Assembly: GCA_036961445.1 (NCBI GenBank)
Contig: JBALVO010000136.1
Span: 1-10,372, forward strand
DNA length: 10,372 nucleotides
Direction: 5' to 3'
Origin: JBALVO01 sp036961445
GTDB lineage: Bacteria > Pseudomonadota > Gammaproteobacteria > Pseudomonadales > Halieaceae
Position numbers and translations under genes: made by a program. The notes under the pieces are model-generated. The model ran no database searches and was not told the origin of the DNA. It was given only the letters and a program-made list of their open reading frames with translations. Below, in pieces: positions 6,713 through 10,372 of this stretch; within the stretch, counting starts at the first letter, position 1, and every line of letters begins with the position of its first letter.

Positions 6713-6997
6713 GCTGCAAGACACGCCCAGGTCGGGTATGTACGCGCAGCCGGGATTGAAGCTGCACGCAACAATGTACAGATCAATTTAATTGCACAGA
6801 ACTTCGTGGAAAATCCGATCTATTTCCCGCCGGAATTCACCGGGACCGAAGCGTTCAAGCAGTTACTGACCCAGGTACCCATTGGCCGCCTGGCAACAGG
6901 GCGCGAAGACGCACTGTTTGCTCTTTTTCTCGCCTCCAATGAAAGTGATTTTTTCGTTGGCCAGGCCATTCCATTCAGTGGCGGCTGGGCGCAGTGA
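6713..6997 (+). pseudogene. C-terminal remnant of a short-chain dehydrogenase / halohydrin dehalogenase-like protein
   Basis: The 94 codons after the GST stop stay open and read as the last third of an SDR. It begins AARHAQVGYVRAAGIEAARN (1-20), equivalent to the helix after the catalytic tyrosine. NNVQINLIAQNFVENP (20-35), IGRLATGREDALFALFLAS (57-75) and the end FFVGQAIPFSGGW (80-92) follow, matching the family's xxGQxxxxxGG terminus. R3 falls where SDRs have the YxxxK lysine and halohydrin dehalogenases an arginine. The NAD-binding TGxxxGxG half, the catalytic serine and the tyrosine are absent, and no in-frame ATG or ribosome-binding site precedes it; only an internal GTG at 6806 exists. 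It is therefore probably a deletion remnant. The lack of frameshifts suggests recent loss or a retained role. Expression as a stop-readthrough tail of the GST protein cannot be excluded. Confidence 0.75.
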
Positions 6998-7043
6998 ACA
7001 ACCGGAACCGGTGGCGCAGCAGCGGTGAACTCCGGGACGTGCT

Positions 7044-8048
7044 CTACAGCAGAAAAACCTTGGCAGACACCAGTATAAACAGCAAAGGTGCAAGCCAGCG
7101 CGAAGCTCTATTGAGTCGCGTCGCACGCATGGTTTGACCATGACCCTCAAAATAGGTCACTGCGACGGTCGCGGCCAAAGCGCCAAACACCAGGACTGAT
7201 GAGGCCACCATAAATTTATCCAAACGAGTGAGATAAGCTATCGGCGGCAAAATAGAGGCCATGGCAAAACGATAGGCAATCAATGTCAGCATGGATGTAG
7301 CCACCAGACCAACTCGCGGCGGCACAAATTCACGCGGTATCCAAAATACGGTCCAGGTCATCATCACCACCAAAAACAATGGCAGCAGCAATTGCCAGGT
7401 ATAAAAGCCGGTGAGACGGTGCGCCTGGAACACGATATCCAGACGACTCAGAGACCTGTCCAGTGGCGCCACGTAATACTCGCCGGAACGGGCACCATCA
7501 AGCTGAACATCCCAGTTCGAGACAGAAAAGTACTCCGCGGAACCAAGGTGCTCAGGTCTGGCGGAAATCCTCACATCCTCCACCTTATAACTGGATACCA
7601 AAGTGTAGTACAACTCCTGATGATCAAAAGGAAAGTCCGAAAGGTCCTCCCTGAAGGTGAATTCACCAAAGGCCCGCAGCGCTTTTGTGACTCGGCCATC
7701 GGGTGCCACGCTCAGCACTGGCGGGTCAGCACGATCAATATGCCGGCGATTCAACAGCTTAAGTTCAGGCGTCCATATCTGGTGCGGAGCCGCAATACAC
7801 GATGTCATTCCACCGTGCGCGAGTCGCGAATCCATCCATTCGGCGCGGACAAAGACATCACTCTCAAAGCTCTGTTGCGAATCGTGGATATCGACCAGGT
7901 CATTCAGGTACAGGTGAATTTCCACTTCCACCGCGTTAGTGCCTATTTTTGGCGGCGCATTAAGATCGTGCTCAGCAAAGGAGCAGTCCTCTGCGAAAAC
8001 CTGCCCACAAAATATCACTACCAACAAAGTCGCCAACGCTCTTATCAT
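7044..8048 (-). CDS. Pentameric ligand-gated ion channel (bacterial Cys-loop receptor homologue)
   Basis: This is a 334-residue inner-membrane channel subunit of the pLGIC superfamily (GLIC/ELIC relatives). A signal peptide (about 1-19, ending QVFA) exports the extracellular beta-sandwich domain to the periplasm. Hallmarks are IWTPELKLLN (91-100, the WxP loop A region), DFPFDHQEL (138-146, the Cys-loop equivalent with the conserved FPF-D, lacking the disulfide cysteines) and GEYYV (189-193, near loop C). M1 spans about 214-237 (LPLFLVVMMTWTVFWI), M2 245-268, M3 280-300 and M4 about 316-334, preceded by NRASRW as in GLIC. C22 and C84 could form a different disulfide. Start: a GTG at 8066 gives 6 extra residues, but ATG 8048 has GGGGA 6 nt upstream and begins the signal peptide directly. 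The gene is convergent with the GST operon and divergent from dusC, so it is monocistronic. The ligand is unknown. Confidence 0.93.
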   Translation of the reverse strand: MIRALATLLVVIFCGQVFAEDCSFAEHDLNAPPKIGTNAVEVEIHLYLNDLVDIHDSQQSFESDVFVRAEWMDSRLAHGGMTSCIAAPHQIWTPELKLLNRRHIDRADPPVLSVAPDGRVTKALRAFGEFTFREDLSDFPFDHQELYYTLVSSYKVEDVRISARPEHLGSAEYFSVSNWDVQLDGARSGEYYVAPLDRSLSRLDIVFQAHRLTGFYTWQLLLPLFLVVMMTWTVFWIPREFVPPRVGLVATSMLTLIAYRFAMASILPPIAYLTRLDKFMVASSVLVFGALAATVAVTYFEGHGQTMRATRLNRASRWLAPLLFILVSAKVFLL

Positions 8049-8054
8049 CGTCTT

Positions 8055-8059
8055 TCCCC
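8055..8059 (-). promoter_or_regulatory. Ribosome-binding site deciding the channel start
   Basis: On the minus strand GGGGA lies 6 nt before the ATG at 8048. It supports this start over the GTG at 8066, which would place this sequence inside the coding region and shift the signal peptide inward. Confidence 0.65.
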
Positions 8060-8081
8060 AAGTCACTCAACAGGCCGCTAT

Positions 8082-8104
8082 GAAGAAAAACCTTGATGCC
8101 AAGG
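8082..8104 (-). terminator. Terminator-like hairpin with T-run in the leader of the channel gene
   Basis: Read toward the channel gene, CCTTG-GCAT-CAAGG (8104-8091) can fold into a 5-bp stem with a 4-nt loop and is followed directly by TTTTTCTTC (8090-8082). Flanking GAAGAA (8111-8106) can pair with the TTCTTC at the end of the T-run (8087-8082), giving an alternative longer imperfect hairpin. It sits about 33 nt before the start codon and downstream of a possible -10 TATACT (plus-strand 8129-8134, no good -35). No gene upstream on this strand needs a terminator within the window, so an attenuator or leader structure is as likely as a terminator. The short stem keeps confidence low. Confidence 0.35.
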
Positions 8105-8235
8105 CTTCTTCGTTATCGAACAGGATAAAGTATACAAGCATCTTCTGTCGGACTCGTGATTTACCGCAAGCTAATCGTTGAATCAATGCTGTCTACACGA
8201 CCGTAGATGATCAGCAAGGTGCGACTATTCCCGTA

Positions 8236-8264
8236 TTGGGCAGCGGCAGCTGATCGCGTATACT
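8236..8264 (+). promoter_or_regulatory. Sigma-70-type promoter of dusC
   Basis: TTGGGC (8236-8241) and TATACT (8259-8264) are separated by exactly 17 bp. The -10 matches consensus at 5 of 6 bases and the -35 keeps TTG. Transcription would start near 8271, giving a leader of about 28 nt before the dusC ATG at 8299. The rest of the 8049-8298 intergenic stretch holds the channel leader and nothing else I can identify. Confidence 0.55.
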
Positions 8265-8298
8265 GCGCCTCCCACAGCTGCCAGCCAACGGACAAATC

Positions 8299-9276
8299 AT
8301 GCGTTTGATGCTCGCCCCTATGGAGGGCGTGATAGACCACACCATGCGCGAACTGCTCACATCATTGGGCGGTGTAGATCGCTGTGTCACTGAATTTGTC
8401 AGGGTGAGCGAACAGCTCTTGCCCGCGCGGGTATTCAGACGACTTTGCCCGGAGCTGGAGCATGGCGGCACCACACAATCCGGAGTGCCTGTCTACCTGC
8501 AGCTACTGGGTGGTCAGCCAGCTGTGCTGGCCGAAAACGCTGCCCGTGCCGCAGATCTGGGAGCGCTGGGAATAGATCTTAATTTTGGTTGCCCGGCCAA
8601 AACAGTCAATAAATCCGATGGCGGTTCCATCATTTTACGCGAGCCGAAAAGGGTGCACGAGATCGTTGCGGCAGTGCGTAGAGCAGTCCCTGAACAAATA
8701 CCCGTCACGGTAAAAACACGTCTGGGTTACGAGGATCAGGACTTGTTTCTGGATATTGTGCGCGGCATCGACGCGGCTGGTGCGACCGAACTGACCGTCC
8801 ACGCGAGAACCAAACGCCACGGCTACAAACCGCCTGCCTATTGGCAGGAAATAGCCGCTGCCAGGGAGGTGGTCAACCTCCCCATAATAGCCAACGGTGA
8901 AATATGGAGCACTGACGATGCGCTGCGTTGTCAGCAAATCAGTGGCTGTGAGGACCTGATGATAGGCCGTGGAGCCCTGTGCCGACCTGATCTTCCGCGG
9001 ATGGTAGTTGCGGCGGTAAAGGGTGAGCCGGTGGCATCAATGCACTGGCAGGAAATACTGCCCCTGGTACTGCATTTTTTCGAGCTCAACCTGATTAATT
9101 ACGATGCAGGTCATGCGGGCAATCCGTTGAAACAATGGCTGGTTTACCTGCGGAGCTATTTCCCTCAAGCCGCATTGCTGTTCGAAAATGTCAAACGTCT
9201 GCGCCAACCTGATGAGATCCGGGCTGTATTGGAAGGAGCACTGCATGCTTGTACCGAGACGCGCTACAGTGCGTGA
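8299..9276 (+). CDS. dusC: tRNA-dihydrouridine(16) synthase
   Basis: This 325-residue FMN-dependent enzyme reduces uridine to dihydrouridine at position 16 of the tRNA D-loop, using NADPH. The N-terminal TIM barrel binds FMN and the helical C-terminus binds tRNA. The protein opens with MLAPMEGVIDHTMRELL, the Dus FMN-site start. LNFGCPAKTVNKSDGGSIIL (94-113) carries the catalytic cysteine C98, and the NKS-GG variant is characteristic of DusC rather than DusA or DusB. VTVKTRLGY, TVHARTKRHGYKPPAYW, IIANGEIWS (the FMN phosphate region) and DLMIGRGALCRPDL follow in the expected order. The length fits DusC (about 315 in E. coli). The start is the only one giving the family N-terminus, although the ribosome-binding site is weak. 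It is a single gene, convergent with the methyltransferase gene 11 bp away. Confidence 0.95.
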   Translation: MRLMLAPMEGVIDHTMRELLTSLGGVDRCVTEFVRVSEQLLPARVFRRLCPELEHGGTTQSGVPVYLQLLGGQPAVLAENAARAADLGALGIDLNFGCPAKTVNKSDGGSIILREPKRVHEIVAAVRRAVPEQIPVTVKTRLGYEDQDLFLDIVRGIDAAGATELTVHARTKRHGYKPPAYWQEIAAAREVVNLPIIANGEIWSTDDALRCQQISGCEDLMIGRGALCRPDLPRMVVAAVKGEPVASMHWQEILPLVLHFFELNLINYDAGHAGNPLKQWLVYLRSYFPQAALLFENVKRLRQPDEIRAVLEGALHACTETRYSA

Positions 9277-9287
9277 TAGCAGGCCAA

Positions 9288-10088
9288 TCAGTCTTTTTTC
9301 GCTGTAAACACGGTGGCGCGTAACGCGATACTACTTCCCAGGCTTTCCTGCAACGCTGCGGCCAATGCGTCACATATCTCGCGGGGATTTCCATCACGGG
9401 CAAGAATTTCTTCCTGCAATGGATTACCAAAAACCAGACCTGTGGCAAAATTCTGTATCGAGGATATCCGCGAAACAACATCGACGACTTCTGCCTTGAC
9501 ACTGGAGAAACCCGAGGCAACTAGCGCCTCTGAAATTGGTGCTGGGTCAGCGTAGCCGAACGGAACTTTATAAAACCCCGGTGGATTATCCGCAAAAAAC
9601 CCCGCTACCGTCTCGTGGGCAAGCTGAGCAAACCGGTTGTGCTCCCAGCAATCCCAAACGCTGAAACAGTAATGCCCACCCGGCTGAAGTACGCGCCGTA
9701 CTTCACGATAAGAGCGCTCCTTGTCGGGAAAAAACATAACACCAAATTGACAGGCAACCGCTTCGAAACAACTATCATCAAAAGGCAGGTCGGTAGCGTC
9801 AGCCGGTTGAAAGCTTACTTTTTCATCGTCGCGAAATTTTTTCTGTGCCACCGCAAGCATCGGCGGATTGAGGTCAGTAGCCAGCAGCGTGCTAGCTGCG
9901 GGCAGTGCGTCGCGTAGGCAGCGGGTAACAATGCCGGTGCCAGCGGCCAGCTCCAAAACCGATGCCGCGCCCAGCTCTGCAATTCTACGCGCCAGGTCAG
10001 TGGCAAATTCGGCAAAGATCACCGGGCCGAGATTGCGGTCATACTGATCCGGGATGGAGCCAACGAAACGTGCAGCTTGTTCGGTCAT
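9288..10088 (-). CDS. Class I SAM-dependent methyltransferase (UbiE/Methyltransf_11 type)
   Basis: This is a 266-residue cytoplasmic methyltransferase. The Rossmann core carries motif I VLELAAGTGIVTRCL (44-58), the acidic residue after strand 2 in ATDLNPPML (70-78, D72), the DATDLPFDDSCFEAV motif (97-111) and RVLQPGGHYCFSVWD (132-146), which is the post-III Gly-Gly turn. The C-terminal half is a family-variable cap containing WEHNRFAQLAHETV. The substrate cannot be told from sequence; such proteins act on quinones, lipids, polyketides and small molecules. AGGAG lies 7 nt before the ATG at 10088. It starts 21 bp after the stop of a ThDP-dependent enzyme gene on the same strand, so the two are probably co-transcribed. 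Confidence 0.9.
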   Translation of the reverse strand: MTEQAARFVGSIPDQYDRNLGPVIFAEFATDLARRIAELGAASVLELAAGTGIVTRCLRDALPAASTLLATDLNPPMLAVAQKKFRDDEKVSFQPADATDLPFDDSCFEAVACQFGVMFFPDKERSYREVRRVLQPGGHYCFSVWDCWEHNRFAQLAHETVAGFFADNPPGFYKVPFGYADPAPISEALVASGFSSVKAEVVDVVSRISSIQNFATGLVFGNPLQEEILARDGNPREICDALAAALQESLGSSIALRATVFTAKKD

Positions 10089-10109
10089 AGTCTGCTCCTA
10101 CTGAGTGTT

Positions 10110-10372
10110 CTACTCACCAAATAGCGGGGGCACCATGGCATCGATCAATCGAGGCCCCTTTGTTTGCATGGCGGCTTCAAACTGCGCATTAAATTCCTCG
10201 GATGTAGTGGCTCGCGAAGCCTGCACACCCATACCGGTGGCCAAAGCTACAAAATCCATATCTGGCCCGCCGATATCCAGGGTGCTGGCTGCCTTTGGCC
10301 CCGGCGTGCCGCCGCGAGCACCGGTGCGGGCGAACTCCATCTCCAGCACGCTGTACTTCTGGTTGTTGAAAA
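10110..10372 (-). CDS. Acetolactate synthase-like ThDP-dependent enzyme, C-terminal 86 residues (5' end outside window)
   Basis: The visible part begins FNNQKYSVLEMEF, equivalent to the [IV]xNNxxYxxL segment that follows the GDGxxx...NN thiamin-diphosphate-binding motif in the pyrimidine/diphosphate-binding domain of acetolactate synthase and benzoylformate decarboxylase-like enzymes. GPKAASTLDIGGPDMDFVAL and LATGMGVQASRATTSEEF then match the conserved end of this domain. The protein ends PRLIDAMVPPLFGE. It resembles the large-subunit-like ALS paralogues (IlvX/IlvG type) more than housekeeping IlvB/IlvI, which usually carry a longer C-terminus; this subtype call is inference. The reaction is probably decarboxylation or carboligation of a 2-oxoacid. 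It is upstream of and probably co-transcribed with the methyltransferase gene. Confidence 0.85.
   Translation of the reverse strand, partial: FNNQKYSVLEMEFARTGARGGTPGPKAASTLDIGGPDMDFVALATGMGVQASRATTSEEFNAQFEAAMQTKGPRLIDAMVPPLFGE

Noticed and set aside
6806..6997. Free-standing small protein starting at GTG 6806
   Set aside because: The GTG lies inside a conserved SDR segment, with no ribosome-binding site. The homology extends upstream to 6713, so this is part of a remnant.
6998..7043. GGAACCGGT-type inverted bases between the SDR remnant and the channel gene as a terminator
   Set aside because: CCGG units are self-complementary by chance, and no T-run follows on either strand.
7392..8096. 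Plus-strand open frame of 234 codons opposite the ion channel
   Set aside because: It is antisense to a clear pLGIC, has low-complexity basic composition and no family pattern.
9277..9287. Bidirectional terminator between dusC and the methyltransferase gene
   Set aside because: Only 11 bp separate the stop codons. The nearby T-run at 9292-9298 is in coding sequence, and no stem precedes it.

Overview
The window looks like chromosomal DNA from a gammaproteobacterium, probably a marine or otherwise aquatic one. The clues are a sodium-pump oxaloacetate decarboxylase locus, a DusC-type tRNA-dihydrouridine synthase (mostly a gammaproteobacterial enzyme), moderately high GC, and clear Shine-Dalgarno sites. 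A Halieaceae/Cellvibrionales-like host is my guess from protein style, not proof. No tRNA, rRNA, CRISPR, insertion sequence or phage gene was seen.

Layout. (1) 1-1433, minus strand: oadG followed by the first 378 codons of oadA, which runs off the left edge. (2) 1581-2621, minus strand: an AraC-family regulator with an arabinose-binding-type N-terminal domain. (3) 2810-6712, plus strand and divergent from the regulator: four genes in a likely operon. They encode a cytoplasmic beta-propeller protein of unknown function, two paralogous bitopic membrane proteins with a DUF1330-like central domain, and a long GST-family protein. (4) 6713-6997: the C-terminal 94 codons of a short-chain dehydrogenase/halohydrin-dehalogenase-like protein, in frame and directly behind the GST stop codon. 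(5) 7044-8048, minus strand: a bacterial pentameric ligand-gated ion channel (Cys-loop receptor homologue). (6) 8299-9276, plus strand: dusC with a good sigma-70-type promoter. (7) 9288-10372, minus strand: a SAM methyltransferase preceded by the C-terminal end of an acetolactate-synthase-like ThDP enzyme, which runs off the right edge.

How the genes may work together. The regulator and the divergent block form a self-contained module. A plausible reading, which is inference, is that the AraC protein senses a small hydrophobic compound. It would then control membrane-anchored alpha/beta-barrel proteins, a GST-like protein and formerly an SDR that handle the compound. No member of the block has a function I can name. 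The ion channel is the most striking single gene. Its pore-lining M2 helix aligns closely with ELIC, but it has prolines instead of acidic residues at the selectivity-filter positions, as in eukaryotic anion-selective glycine/GABA receptors.
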